Shown in pieces: positions 37,452 through 47,011 of a stretch of DNA of 64,000 bases. Position 1 is the stretch's first letter; each line of letters opens with the position of its first letter. This DNA is from Psychroflexus salis (GTDB taxonomy: Bacteria; Bacteroidota; Bacteroidia; Flavobacteriales; Flavobacteriaceae), in NCBI RefSeq assembly GCF_014640175.1, contig NZ_BMGL01000003.1, forward strand, positions 177,391 to 241,390. The letters run 5' to 3'. The notes under the pieces were generated by a model. It did not search any database, had not been told where the DNA came from, and saw only the letters and a program-made list of their open reading frames with translations. The position numbers and the translations under genes are program-made.

Positions 37452-40400
37452 ATGAAGTATAAAGAAGCCTACGAAAAAAGTTTAACTCACCCAGAAGAAT
37501 TCTGGTTAAGTCAGTCAAAAAACATCAAGTGGTTTAAAGATCCAAAAACGGCCTTATCTCAAACTGATGAAGGAGTTTACCATTGGTTTCCTGATGGTGA
37601 AACCAACTTGAGTTATTTGTGCATCGATCAACATATTGAAGATGGATTTGGCGACGAAATTGCTGTAATATACGACTCAGCTGTTCGTCAAAAACAAATT
37701 AAATATACGTATAAGCAAGTTCATGAAAAAGTAGCCAAATTAGCCGGTGGTTTACGCGATTTAGGTGTAGAAAAAGGCGATCGGGTAATTATTTATATGC
37801 CAATGATATCGCAAGCACTATTTAGCATGTTGGCTTGTACGCGAATAGGAGCAATACATTCGGTTGTTTTTGGTGGTTTTGCTCCAGACGAATTGGCTAT
37901 GCGAATTGAAGATGCTAAACCCAAAGTAATTATTACTGCAACTTCAGGAATTGAACTCGATAGACTAATTCCTTACAAACCCATGATCGATGAAGCAATT
38001 GAAAAATCGAATCATGAAGTAGAACATGTAGTTGTTTTTAATCGAAAACTAGGAGCAGAGTTTGAAGAAAAAGCCTACGATGTAGATTATGTAAAACTAC
38101 TTGAAAAATCTAATCCTGTTGAAGCAATTGCCTTAAAATCATCAGACCCATCCTATATTTTATATACTTCAGGAACTACAGGGAAACCAAAAGGAGTAGT
38201 TCGCGATACAGGCGGTTATGCTGTTGGCTTAAAATATTCTATGGAACATATTTATGGAACCAAACCCGGCGATACATTTTGGGCAGCATCTGATGTGGGT
38301 TGGGTTGTAGGGCACAGCTATATCGTTTACGCACCGCTAATTCACAGAAATGCAACAGTAATTTATGAAGGAAAACCTGTAAAAACTCCAGATGCAGGAG
38401 CTTTTTGGCGCGTTATTGAAGACCATAAAGTTAATGTAATGTTTACAGCTCCAACTGCTTTTAGAGCTATTAAAAGAGAAGATCCTAAAGGCGAATTTAT
38501 TAAGAAACATGATATCTCTTCTCTAAAATATCAATTCTTAGCTGGCGAGCGTTGCGACGAAGCTACTATGAAATGGGCACAAGAAAAATTAGGCATTCCT
38601 GTAATTGACCATTGGTGGCAAACCGAATCAGGTTGGTCTATTGCAGCAAATTTTATGGGAACAGATCCACAACCTGTTAAAATAGGTTCTTCTGGTAAAC
38701 CCGTTCCAGGATACGACTTACAAATTCTCTCAGCAGATGGGGAAGTTTTACCAGTTGGACAAGAAGGTTATTTGTGTTCTAAATTGCCTTTACCACCAGG
38801 ATTTATGCAAACTTTGTGGCAAAACCATGAACGCTATAAAAATGGATACCTTAGTAAATTTCCAGGGTATTATTTCTCGGGTGATGGTGGTTATATAGAT
38901 GAAGATGGTTATGTATTTATAACAGGAAGAATCGACGATGTAATTAATGTTTCAGGTCATCGACTTTCTACTGCTGCTTTAGAAGAAGTAGTTGCCCTGC
39001 ATCCTGCAGTGGCCGAATGTGCAGTTATTGGAATGGAAGATGACTTAAAAGGACAGGTTCCCATGGCCATTGTGGTTCCAAAAATTGGCGAAGAAGCATA
39101 CGAAACCTATAAATTAGAAACTGAAATTGTACAAAGAGTTCGGGATTCTGTTGGAGCTGTTGCGAGTTTAAAAACGGTTGTAATGGTTAAACGTCTGCCG
39201 AAAACTAGAAGTGGAAAAACACTTCGTCGAACACTTCGCAAAATTGTAGATGGTAAAACCTATAGTATTCCATCTACCATTGCAGAACCCATGGTAATTA
39301 GTGAAATTATCGAGAGCTTTAACGAAGCCCAAGTAGGAGCTTTTAAAAACGATAAAAACATTGTTTCTCAATCTCTAAAAGCGCTTACTAAAAGTTATTA
39401 TAATATCGATTCTTTGGCCAAATACATGGATGTGTATCGTATATCGCAAAACGACCCTGAAAACTTTTGGAACACTATAGCCGAGCGCAATTTTGTTTGG
39501 AAGAAAAAATGGGATAAAGTAATGGATTGGAATCCAGAAGAAGCCAAATTTACTTGGTTTGAAGGTGCAAAATTAAATATTACAGAAAATGCCATCGATC
39601 GGCATTTAAAAACAAGAGCAAACAAAACAGCTATTATTTGGGAGCCTAATAATCCTGAAGAAGAAGCTCAGAAAATAAGTTATGCCGAACTAGCCAAGCG
39701 AGTTAATAAAATGGCTAATGTTTTAAAAAGCAAAGGTGTAGGAAAAGGCGATCGCGTTTGTATTTATTTACCTATGATTCCTGAATTAGCGGTTGCTACT
39801 TTGGCATGTGCTAGAATAGGAGCAGTACATTCTGTAGTTTTTGCTGGATTTTCAGCTACAGCTCTAGCTTCACGAATTAACGATTCAGATTGTAAAATGT
39901 TAATCACTTCAGATGGTTCGTATCGTGGCGCTAAATCTATCGATTTAAAAGCTATTGTGGATGAAGCTTTAACGATAACACCTTCAATCGAAAGTGTTTT
40001 AGTTGTTAAAAGAACTTTCGCTAAAATTAATATACAAGAAGGTAGAGATGTTTGGTTACATGACGAATTGAAAAAAGTAGACGACCAATGTGAAGCTGAG
40101 GTAATGGATGCTGAAGATATGTTGTTTATTTTGTATACTTCTGGTTCTACAGGAACACCAAAAGGAATGGTTCATACCACGGCTGGTTATATGGTTTATT
40201 CTGCATTTTCATTCAAAAATGTTTTTCAATACAAAGAAGAAGACGTGTATTGGTGTACGGCAGATATTGGCTGGATTACTGGTCATTCTTATATTGTTTA
40301 CGGACCATTGTTAAATGGAGCAACTACTTTAATGTTTGAAGGCGTGCCTTCGTATCCAGATTTTGGACGTTTTTGGGAAGTGGTAGAAAAGTACAAAGTG

Positions 40401-41303
40401 AACCAATTTTACACCGCTCCAACAGCAATTCGTGCGCTAGCTAAACAAGATATTGAGTTTGTGAATAAATACGATTTATCTTCTTTAAAAGTTTTGGGAA
40501 GCGTAGGTGAACCTATCAACGAAGAAGCTTGGAACTGGTACAACGAAAACATCGGTAAAAAGAAGTGTCCCATTGTAGACACATGGTGGCAAACCGAAAC
40601 GGGTGGAATTATGATTTCGCCAATTCCGTTTGTAACCCCTACAAAACCTACTTATGCAACCTTACCTTTACCAGGAATTCAACCTGCTTTAATGGACGAA
40701 AAAGGAAATGAAATTGAAGGAAACAGCAGCGATGGTAGATTGTGTATAAAATACCCTTGGCCAAGTATGGCAAGAACAGTTTATGGAAACCACCAACGCT
40801 ACAAAGATACCTATTTTTCTGCCTTTAAGAATATGTATTTTACTGGCGATGGCGCTCTACGAGATGAAGTAGGTTATTATAGAATTACTGGTAGAGTAGA
40901 CGATGTAATTATTGTTTCGGGTCATAATTTAGGCACCGCACCAATTGAAGATGCCATCAACGAACATCCAGCGGTGGCAGAATCAGCTATTATTGGATTT
41001 CCCCACGATGTAAAAGGAAATGCTTTAGCGGGCTTCATTATCTTAAAAAATGACGATCGTAACCAAGAAAATTTAAGCAAAGAGATAAACGCTTTAATTT
41101 CAAGTAAAATTGGACCTATTGCTAAATTAGACCGAATTCACTTTGTATCGGGTTTACCTAAAACACGAAGTGGAAAAATTATGCGTAGAATTATGCGTAA
41201 AATATCATCGAATGAATCAAGCCAGATTGGAGATGTTTCTACCTTACTAGATCCTAGTATTGTAGATGAAATTAAAGAGAAAGTGAACCCGTTTTTAAAG
41301 TAG
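37452..41303 (+). CDS. acs: Tandem acyl-CoA synthetase: propionyl-type half fused to acetyl-CoA synthetase
   Basis: 1283 residues in one open frame, twice the usual size. Half 1 (about 1-625) has YTSGTTGKPKG (~236), the PrpE-like HWWQTESGWSIAAN and the A10 Lys motif PKTRSGKTLRRTLRKI (~582). A linker of about 25 residues leads to half 2 (about 650-1283), which matches ordinary flavobacterial Acs throughout: YTSGSTGTPKG (~889), TWWQTETGGIMISPIPF and PKTRSGKIMRRIMRKI (~1235). Both halves keep ATP-binding and catalytic motifs, so both should make acyl-CoA from the acid, ATP and CoA. The A10 lysines are the usual acetylation sites. It closes the acetate cluster. Confidence 0.92.
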   Translation: MKYKEAYEKSLTHPEEFWLSQSKNIKWFKDPKTALSQTDEGVYHWFPDGETNLSYLCIDQHIEDGFGDEIAVIYDSAVRQKQIKYTYKQVHEKVAKLAGGLRDLGVEKGDRVIIYMPMISQALFSMLACTRIGAIHSVVFGGFAPDELAMRIEDAKPKVIITATSGIELDRLIPYKPMIDEAIEKSNHEVEHVVVFNRKLGAEFEEKAYDVDYVKLLEKSNPVEAIALKSSDPSYILYTSGTTGKPKGVVRDTGGYAVGLKYSMEHIYGTKPGDTFWAASDVGWVVGHSYIVYAPLIHRNATVIYEGKPVKTPDAGAFWRVIEDHKVNVMFTAPTAFRAIKREDPKGEFIKKHDISSLKYQFLAGERCDEATMKWAQEKLGIPVIDHWWQTESGWSIAANFMGTDPQPVKIGSSGKPVPGYDLQILSADGEVLPVGQEGYLCSKLPLPPGFMQTLWQNHERYKNGYLSKFPGYYFSGDGGYIDEDGYVFITGRIDDVINVSGHRLSTAALEEVVALHPAVAECAVIGMEDDLKGQVPMAIVVPKIGEEAYETYKLETEIVQRVRDSVGAVASLKTVVMVKRLPKTRSGKTLRRTLRKIVDGKTYSIPSTIAEPMVISEIIESFNEAQVGAFKNDKNIVSQSLKALTKSYYNIDSLAKYMDVYRISQNDPENFWNTIAERNFVWKKKWDKVMDWNPEEAKFTWFEGAKLNITENAIDRHLKTRANKTAIIWEPNNPEEEAQKISYAELAKRVNKMANVLKSKGVGKGDRVCIYLPMIPELAVATLACARIGAVHSVVFAGFSATALASRINDSDCKMLITSDGSYRGAKSIDLKAIVDEALTITPSIESVLVVKRTFAKINIQEGRDVWLHDELKKVDDQCEAEVMDAEDMLFILYTSGSTGTPKGMVHTTAGYMVYSAFSFKNVFQYKEEDVYWCTADIGWITGHSYIVYGPLLNGATTLMFEGVPSYPDFGRFWEVVEKYKVNQFYTAPTAIRALAKQDIEFVNKYDLSSLKVLGSVGEPINEEAWNWYNENIGKKKCPIVDTWWQTETGGIMISPIPFVTPTKPTYATLPLPGIQPALMDEKGNEIEGNSSDGRLCIKYPWPSMARTVYGNHQRYKDTYFSAFKNMYFTGDGALRDEVGYYRITGRVDDVIIVSGHNLGTAPIEDAINEHPAVAESAIIGFPHDVKGNALAGFIILKNDDRNQENLSKEINALISSKIGPIAKLDRIHFVSGLPKTRSGKIMRRIMRKISSNESSQIGDVSTLLDPSIVDEIKEKVNPFLK

Positions 41304-41328
41304 TTCATTCTTCTTATTACTATTATTC

Positions 41329-41372
41329 AGCCAGTACTACACGAATTTACATTTGTGTAGTACTGGCTTTTT
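41329..41372 (+). terminator. Intrinsic terminator after the acyl-CoA synthetase
   Basis: A 14-bp perfect stem (agccagtactacac at 41329-41342 and its complement at 41355-41368), 12-nt loop, then a T-run. It ends the acetate cluster. Confidence 0.88.
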
Positions 41373-41526
41373 AAATAATTAAGCTTTTTTAAAATTACAA
41401 TTTTCGAAAAGCAGTAAAATAAATTTGTTTTTAAAACAATGCCATAGCTAATTCTGCTTTTTTTTTGAAAATATTGTTTTAACGGTCTGTTGTTGTTTTA
41501 ATAAGATGTCTTGTACACCGTTTTCG

Positions 41527-41534
41527 TATATTTG
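41527..41534 (+). promoter_or_regulatory. Candidate -7 box for the MCP four-helix protein
   Basis: TATATTTG fits TAnnTTTG and is 22 bp before the chosen ATG at 41557. Confidence 0.5.
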
Positions 41535-41556
41535 AAAATACTTTAAATTGACCGCT

Positions 41557-42153
41557 ATGGCATTCTACGATAAATTAAAATGGATTTTAGGGATTTTAAT
41601 GATTTTTATCTTAATTATTACTACAAATCTTATTGATAAAAACAATTTTCTAAGTGTTCGAGATTCTGTGATTACTATTTATGAAGATAGACTCATTGCA
41701 GATGATATGGTCTTTGAGATGTTGAAAAACATACACAAGAAAGAACTAGCCATGACTTCGAAAGATTCTATTTATTTTAAAAATGAGAATCTTAAAGTAA
41801 ACGAAAACTTAGACGAATTAATATCAAAATTTGAAAAAACTAAATTAACTACCGAAGAAGTTATTATTTTCAATGATTTAAAACAAAACCTTCAATCTTT
41901 AATTACTATTGAAGAAAAGCATTCAATTTTTGATAGAAATAAATCTACTGTGCTTCATTACTTACAGAGCATAAAAGCCAACTTAAATAATTTATCTAAA
42001 ATTCAACTTATTGAAGGAAGCCGACAAATGTCTATAAGCAAACGAGCTATAGATACCATAGAATTGTATACTCAAATTGAAATTTACGTACTTGTTTTTT
42101 TGGCAATTATTATTCAGATTATTGTAATGTATAAGCCTAAAAACAAATCGTAA
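41557..42153 (+). CDS. Four-helix-bundle MCP-like sensory protein without signalling domain
   Basis: 198 residues from the ATG at 41557; an earlier TTG in frame is less likely. Two transmembrane helices flank a helical extracytoplasmic part: ILGILMIFILIITTNL near the start and IYVLVFLAIIIQIIVMY near the end. The part between, rich in Leu/Lys/Glu with heptads, resembles the 4HB_MCP ligand-binding bundle. The protein ends in the cytoplasm right after the second helix, so it has no HAMP or methyl-accepting part. It may be a bare sensor or structural protein; partner unknown. Confidence 0.7.
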   Translation: MAFYDKLKWILGILMIFILIITTNLIDKNNFLSVRDSVITIYEDRLIADDMVFEMLKNIHKKELAMTSKDSIYFKNENLKVNENLDELISKFEKTKLTTEEVIIFNDLKQNLQSLITIEEKHSIFDRNKSTVLHYLQSIKANLNNLSKIQLIEGSRQMSISKRAIDTIELYTQIEIYVLVFLAIIIQIIVMYKPKNKS

Positions 42154-42262
42154 ACACATTTTTTACTTAGAATTTTGCTTAGAATAATATAAACTTGATT
42201 TAATTTGGTAACTTCTATTGCTTCAATAAATGAAGTAGTGCTTACATGTATTGAGGAAGCTA

Positions 42263-42637
42263 TTAATTTATTAAAGAAACTTCTTGTACACGGGCAACGG
42301 AATCGCAATTTTCAAAAAGCATAGCCAATTCTTGATGCTCATATTTTCCTTGAATATAATACATTTTACAAGAGTCTAATTTGGTATCACTTTTTTTGAA
42401 ATCTACATTACCGTTGGCTAAAATTGAAGATATACTCGCCGTATCAATTTGAAGCACTTTAAATTGCAATTCAGCTTCTTTAGTAATTTCACGTTTTTTT
42501 ATGCGTATATTTTTTTTAACTCGTGCATCTAGTCCATAATCGCAAGATGTTTTTTTTCCAGATAAGAAAAATAGTAAAAAAACAATACCGATACCTAAAC
42601 CGATGGAGTAATAAGCAAAACGTTGAATAAATTTCAT
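42263..42637 (-). CDS. DUF4258-like small membrane-anchored protein
   Basis: 124 residues with an N-terminal membrane helix (YYSIGLGIGIVFLLFFLSG), then KKTSCDYGLDARVKKNI, a conserved start of a flavobacterial family usually labelled DUF4258. The rest is an alpha/beta domain with two Cys (SCKMYYIQG, ENCDSVARV). It is immediately upstream of ald on the same strand, with 53 bp between them. Function unknown; the family name is my recollection, not an alignment. Confidence 0.6.
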   Translation of the reverse strand: MKFIQRFAYYSIGLGIGIVFLLFFLSGKKTSCDYGLDARVKKNIRIKKREITKEAELQFKVLQIDTASISSILANGNVDFKKSDTKLDSCKMYYIQGKYEHQELAMLFENCDSVARVQEVSLIN

Positions 42638-42690
42638 AGTAAATTTTGTGTAAAAATAGGAATTCGCTTAACAAGTTAATCTAAACGGCT

Positions 42691-43890
42691 TTAAAATATC
42701 AATAAATTAGGATCGCGAAACGATAAACCAAACCAATCCGCAACAGATTTATTGCTGCTTACTCCGTGGTAGCAATACAGACCATTGCGCAAACCAGAAT
42801 CAAATCGCAATGTGTTTTCTAAACCACCTTCTTCGCCAATATGAAGCAAATAGGGTGTAAATATATTACTTATAGAAATGGAAGCAGAACGCGCATACCG
42901 CGAAGGAATATTGGGTACACCATAATGAATAACACCATGCTTAGTTTGCGTAGGATTATCGTGTGTGGTAATCTCTGAAGTTTCAACACAACCGCCCATA
43001 TCGATACTTACATCAATAATAACTGAATTGTTTTTCATTTTTTCGACCATATTTTCTGTAATAATAATCGGTGATCTATTTTTACCACGAACAGCACCGA
43101 TTAATACATCTGCTCTTTTAAGCGATTTAATTAAGTTTTTAGGTTGTAGGGTAGAGGTGTAAATATGGGCTTGTAAATCGCGTTGTATTTTTCGTAATTT
43201 GGTAATGGAGCTATCAAAAACCTTCACATTTGCTCCTAATCCTAAAGCAGATTTTGCAGCAAAATAACCCACTGTTCCAGCACCAATAATAACCACTTCT
43301 GTTGGTGGAACACCGCTAATATTACCAAACATTAAACCATTTCCATTAGATGTATTCGCCATTAATTCCGATGCAATTAAAACCGAAGACTGTCCTGCAA
43401 TTTCGCTTAAGGCTTCAACTGCTGGATAACTTCCAAAGGGATCTTTTATAAATTCAAAAGCTAAAGCTGTAATTCGTTTTTCACTTAACAGCTGAAAGTA
43501 ACTTTTAGAACGGGTTTTAAGTTGTAAGGTTGAAATTAATATCGATCTTGGATTAATTAGTTTTATTTCTTCAACCGTAGGTGGTGAAACCTTTAAAATC
43601 ATAGGGCAAGAAAATACTTTTGCAGTTTCTCTAGTAACTTCTGCTCCAGCTTCACTAAATTCTTTATCGGTAAAATTGGCATGTAATCCTGCGCCACTTT
43701 CAATTAAAACACGATGACCATTGGCAGTTAAGGCACTAACCGAATCAGGTGTTAAGCAAACTCGCTTTTCTTGATAGGCTGTTTCTTTAGGCAAACCGAT
43801 AAAAAGTTCACCTTTCATGCGCTCAATTTCTAAAGTTTCTTCTTGTGGTAACAATTCACTTTTAGAAAACGGAGTAGTAGGCTTATTCAT
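42691..43890 (-). CDS. ald: Alanine dehydrogenase
   Basis: 399 residues; about 25 more than many Ald because of an N-terminal extension. Conserved parts include GLPKETAYQEKRVCLTPDSV, VLIESGAGLHANFTD, the NAD-binding VVIIGAGTVGYFAAKSALGL and DVSIDMGGCVETSE. It converts alanine and NAD to pyruvate, ammonia and NADH, reversibly. The related transhydrogenase alpha subunit was considered; the lack of a PntA membrane tail and the GGCVETS region favour Ald. Confidence 0.88.
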   Translation of the reverse strand: MNKPTTPFSKSELLPQEETLEIERMKGELFIGLPKETAYQEKRVCLTPDSVSALTANGHRVLIESGAGLHANFTDKEFSEAGAEVTRETAKVFSCPMILKVSPPTVEEIKLINPRSILISTLQLKTRSKSYFQLLSEKRITALAFEFIKDPFGSYPAVEALSEIAGQSSVLIASELMANTSNGNGLMFGNISGVPPTEVVIIGAGTVGYFAAKSALGLGANVKVFDSSITKLRKIQRDLQAHIYTSTLQPKNLIKSLKRADVLIGAVRGKNRSPIIITENMVEKMKNNSVIIDVSIDMGGCVETSEITTHDNPTQTKHGVIHYGVPNIPSRYARSASISISNIFTPYLLHIGEEGGLENTLRFDSGLRNGLYCYHGVSSNKSVADWFGLSFRDPNLLIF

Positions 43891-43946
43891 TTATTAATTT
43901 TCAATACAAAGTCTAAATTTAAGGGAAATTTTAAGCTTTACAAACT

Positions 43947-44363
43947 TTAATTAGAATTTGTGAGTTTTAGCTTCCGGTTTCCGTTGGCTAATAATTCAAT
44001 TTCTATTTTGGTATAGGCTTCTGGGAGAAGATTAGGAATTAACTCTGGCCATTCCATGAACTGCCAATCTTTAGCCTGATAAAAATAATCTTCAAAGCCT
44101 ATATCGTAGACTTCTTCTTCGTGGTTAATTCGGTAAAAATCAAAATGATAAATCGAAAAACCAGTAGATTCATATTCGTTTACAATTGAAAATGTTGGGC
44201 TGCTTACTTCATCTTTACTTCCTAAAAGTTTTACAATTTTTTTTATCAAAGTAGTTTTGCCAACCCCCATTTCTGCATAAAACAATAGGCTTTTATGCTT
44301 TGCATTTTCGATGCAATGTTGTGCCACTTTTTCAATTTCATTTAAACTATACTCAATTTCCAT
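43947..44363 (-). CDS. tsaE: tRNA threonylcarbamoyladenosine biosynthesis ATPase TsaE
   Basis: 138 residues, typical size. Walker A is AEMGVGKTTLIK, followed by SSPTFSIVNEYES, FDFYRI and the terminal EWPELIPNLLP. TsaE works with TsaB and TsaD to make t6A at position 37 of ANN-decoding tRNAs. Its start is 3 bp after the methyltransferase stop, so the two are one operon. Confidence 0.95.
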   Translation of the reverse strand: MEIEYSLNEIEKVAQHCIENAKHKSLLFYAEMGVGKTTLIKKIVKLLGSKDEVSSPTFSIVNEYESTGFSIYHFDFYRINHEEEVYDIGFEDYFYQAKDWQFMEWPELIPNLLPEAYTKIEIELLANGNRKLKLTNSN

Positions 44364-44366
44364 AAT

Positions 44367-45077
44367 TTATGCTTGTAAAGTTAATTTAGCAAGGTATTCG
44401 TAATGCGGTCCATCCCATATTTTTTCGGCAGAAAAACCATGTAATTCTGCAAAAAATGCCAATGAATTGAAATCGATATACAACCAATCAAATTCGGTAG
44501 ATTTAAACTGTTTATACTGAATTTGGTATTGTATTTCGCCATAATAAAACGGACTGTTTTTAGCATCTTCTTCGGTTCCTTCGTAAAGATAAATTAAATC
44601 TGAAGAATCTAATAAAACTTGACCTTTAGGTTTTAAAAGCAACTTAATTTGATCGAAAAATGAATGCATGTTTTCTAACTTTCCAACAATGCCAATACCA
44701 TTCATTAAAAAGAGAAGCGTATTGTATTTTTGTTTTTTTAATTTAAAAAAATCCTTTACTTCAGCATTTTTTAAACCTTGTAATTTACAAGTTTCAATGG
44801 CTTTAGGTGAAGTATCTATAGCGCTAACAGGAATGTTTTGCTGCTGTAAATACAAACTATGAGCGCCAGCTCCACAACCTACATCTAGTGTTTTTCCATT
44901 ACACAATTGAAGCGCTCTTTGCTCGATTTCAAGCATTTCATTAAAACTTCTAAATAAATAGGAAACTGGAATTTCATCATCTTCAAAATCAGGCGACTTT
45001 ACGATAATTTTTGTTGAATTTGGAGAGACGTAATAGTCGGCTATAGCATTTCCAAATACATCATTTTCATTTTTCAT
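44367..45077 (-). CDS. Class I SAM-dependent methyltransferase
   Basis: 236 residues. Motif I is LDVGCGAGAHSLYLQQQ, followed by VSAIDTSPKAIE and the DUF-type loop FLMNGIGIVGKLE. Residues after 160 form a small substrate domain. The SAM fold is clear; the methyl acceptor is unknown. It is co-transcribed with tsaE and diverges from the YkgJ gene with a 34-bp gap, so the two promoters overlap or are adjacent. Confidence 0.88.
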   Translation of the reverse strand: MKNENDVFGNAIADYYVSPNSTKIIVKSPDFEDDEIPVSYLFRSFNEMLEIEQRALQLCNGKTLDVGCGAGAHSLYLQQQNIPVSAIDTSPKAIETCKLQGLKNAEVKDFFKLKKQKYNTLLFLMNGIGIVGKLENMHSFFDQIKLLLKPKGQVLLDSSDLIYLYEGTEEDAKNSPFYYGEIQYQIQYKQFKSTEFDWLYIDFNSLAFFAELHGFSAEKIWDGPHYEYLAKLTLQA

Positions 45078-45099
45078 TTATTACAATTAAAGCTTGTTG

Positions 45100-45107
45100 T
45101 ATCTTTG
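45100..45107 (+). promoter_or_regulatory. -7 box placing transcription start at the YkgJ start codon
   Basis: TATCTTTG matches TAnnTTTG and ends only 4 bp before the ATG at 45112. At the usual spacing the mRNA would start on or within a few bases of the start codon, a leaderless transcript. The in-frame TTG at 45094 lies upstream of the box and cannot be the start if this box is used. Confidence 0.5.
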
Positions 45108-45111
45108 CTTT

Positions 45112-45606
45112 ATGGAAGAATTACTCTCAAGTTTACCAGAAAAAGCAAAGCAAAACCATAAAGCCAACAAAAAGTTTTTTGCAAAGTTACGAAAGAAACC
45201 ACCGAAAAATTTAGATGTGCTTATGCAAGATTTGCACAATGAAACTTTCGAAGAAATCGATTGCCTTACTTGCGCTAATTGTTGTAAAACCACAGGCCCG
45301 TTATTTACTCAAAAAGATGTTGACAGAATTGCTAAATTTTTGAAAATGAAGCCTAAAGATTTTGAGAGCAAGTATTTGCAAACCGATGAAGAAAACGATT
45401 TAGTTTTGCAAAATTTACCATGTACGTTTTTAGGTGAAGACAATAAATGCTTAATTTATGAAGTACGCCCCAAAGCTTGTGCAGAATTTCCACACACAGA
45501 TCGAAAAAAGTTTCAACAAATAAGTCATTTAACGCTAAAAAACGTGGCGATTTGTCCAGCGGCCTCCCGAATTGTAGAGAAAATGAAGGAGCAAATTAAT
45601 TTATAA
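45112..45606 (+). CDS. YkgJ family cysteine-cluster protein
   Basis: 164 residues from the ATG at 45112. The CxxCxxCC-like cluster CLTCANCCKTTG, then CTFLGEDNKCLIYEVRPKAC and CPAASRI are the family pattern; together they probably bind zinc or an Fe-S cluster. The N-terminus is Lys-rich. Function is not known for the family. Start chosen after the promoter box. Confidence 0.85.
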   Translation: MEELLSSLPEKAKQNHKANKKFFAKLRKKPPKNLDVLMQDLHNETFEEIDCLTCANCCKTTGPLFTQKDVDRIAKFLKMKPKDFESKYLQTDEENDLVLQNLPCTFLGEDNKCLIYEVRPKACAEFPHTDRKKFQQISHLTLKNVAICPAASRIVEKMKEQINL

Positions 45607-45607
45607 A

Positions 45608-46795
45608 TTACCTTCTTACTACAAATTCAATATCTAATCTACGTGCTTCGGCTAAGTTTTCAGCATTGTAATCAATTCCTTTATAGTCGGTTAATATGCG
45701 TTGAGATGAAATTCCTTTCCGCATCAAATCTTTTTTCAATGTTTAAGCACGTTGCATATATAGTTGTAGATTGTAAGCTTCATTTCCTGTTTTACTGGCA
45801 AAACCTGTAATTGAAACATCAATTTTTGGTTCTTCGTTTAACTGAACCACTAAATTTTCAATTATACTAGTGTATTTATTTTCAAGTTCAACACTATTGT
45901 TAGCGAAATAAATTTACTCAAAGTAACTTCCGTATTTTTCTTTACGAGCTAAAAAAGCTTCATGCAGGTGGTCTATTTCATTTGTTTTTTCTACCACAAG
46001 TGTGTCAGTATCTTGCTTCATTCGTTCCACTTTTTGCTCGGCTTCTTGTTCAATTTCATCTTCCAAAAGACGATCTATTTTTGTGTTTAATAAATTAATT
46101 TATTTTTTAAATAACTGATGTATAATTTTTTATTAGTGTTTACTTCAAGTGTTTATTTGCTGTTGTTTTCTGTTGAATCTTGAGTAAGCTTGTTTCTTTT
46201 TAGGCTTGGTATGCTATCTAGTTTACTTGTGTTTTAATCAGTTTCTTCGGCAGCTCTTTTAGTTTGGTTAGAAACAGGTGTTTCAATAATAGCAAGTTGC
46301 TAGCAAGCATTTTCGTCTTTTTTAACTGTAATAAGTTGATATTGAGTGTTTTTTGAAGTTTGTAATTGTTTTTTTATAGCTGCTAAGTATTATAAAATTA
46401 GTTGAATTGCATCTTCGATTGTAGTTGCATATGTTATAGGATTTGAATTGCTTTTGCATTGCTTTTGCATCCTGTTTTTGGTTTTCTGTTTAGTTTAGTC
46501 TTGTATTTAAGTTCTGTTTTACAAGTATTTTGTATGTAAATTCAATACTTAAAGTATTAGTATTAGTTTTTTTATTTAAATAATTGGTTAATAGGTTTTT
46601 ATATTCTTTTTTAGTGCCTGGTTTTGTTGGTATTTTTCGTTCTTTTTTTAATTCAAATAGCTTATTAGCTAGCTGATGGATCTGTGCTTCTGAAAGTATA
46701 ATTTTACTTTCGGAAATTTGTCCGTAATTCAGTGGTGTTATTAATAAAACAATAGAAAGAATAAATGGTAATATCATCAATACAAAAAGTTTCAA
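45608..46795 (-). pseudogene. OmpA-family outer-membrane protein, inactivated
   Basis: On the minus strand an intact start (MKLFVLMILPFILSIVLLI, signal-like) runs to a stop at 46490. Beyond it, coding-like pieces continue over several frames: AAIKKQLQTSKNTQYQLIT, LLEDEIEQEAEQKVERMKQ, VEKTNEIDHLHEAF, and a C-terminal OmpA-like end, LMRKGISSQRILTDYKGIDY, then NAENLAEARRLDIEFVVRR and a stop at 45608. Several stops sit where CAA is expected (TAA for Gln), and there are at least two frame changes. A gene for a signal-peptide, coiled-coil and OmpA peptidoglycan-binding protein has decayed. Confidence 0.78.
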
Positions 46796-46964
46796 TTCAA
46801 TATTAATTTTACTATTTACTAAGGTTTAATTTATAATTATGCAATAGTTGTTTATTTCTTATTTAGGTAAGTATTCTTGTTTATTAAAATGTAGTTTACC
46901 TGAATATTACATTAACTAAAACTTTTTTGGAAACAATATGCTATCTGTATCTGTTGCCTATAGA

Positions 46965-46996
46965 TTGTCATTTTAAACTAAAATAATTTAGATTTG
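46965..46996 (+). promoter_or_regulatory. Promoter of the lipocalin-like lipoprotein
   Basis: TTG at 46965-46967 and TAGATTTG at 46989-46996 with a 21-bp spacer fit the Bacteroidota TTG/TAnnTTTG pair. It lies 15 bp before the ATG at 47012. Confidence 0.65.
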
Positions 46997-47011
46997 TAAA
47001 AAATTATAAGC

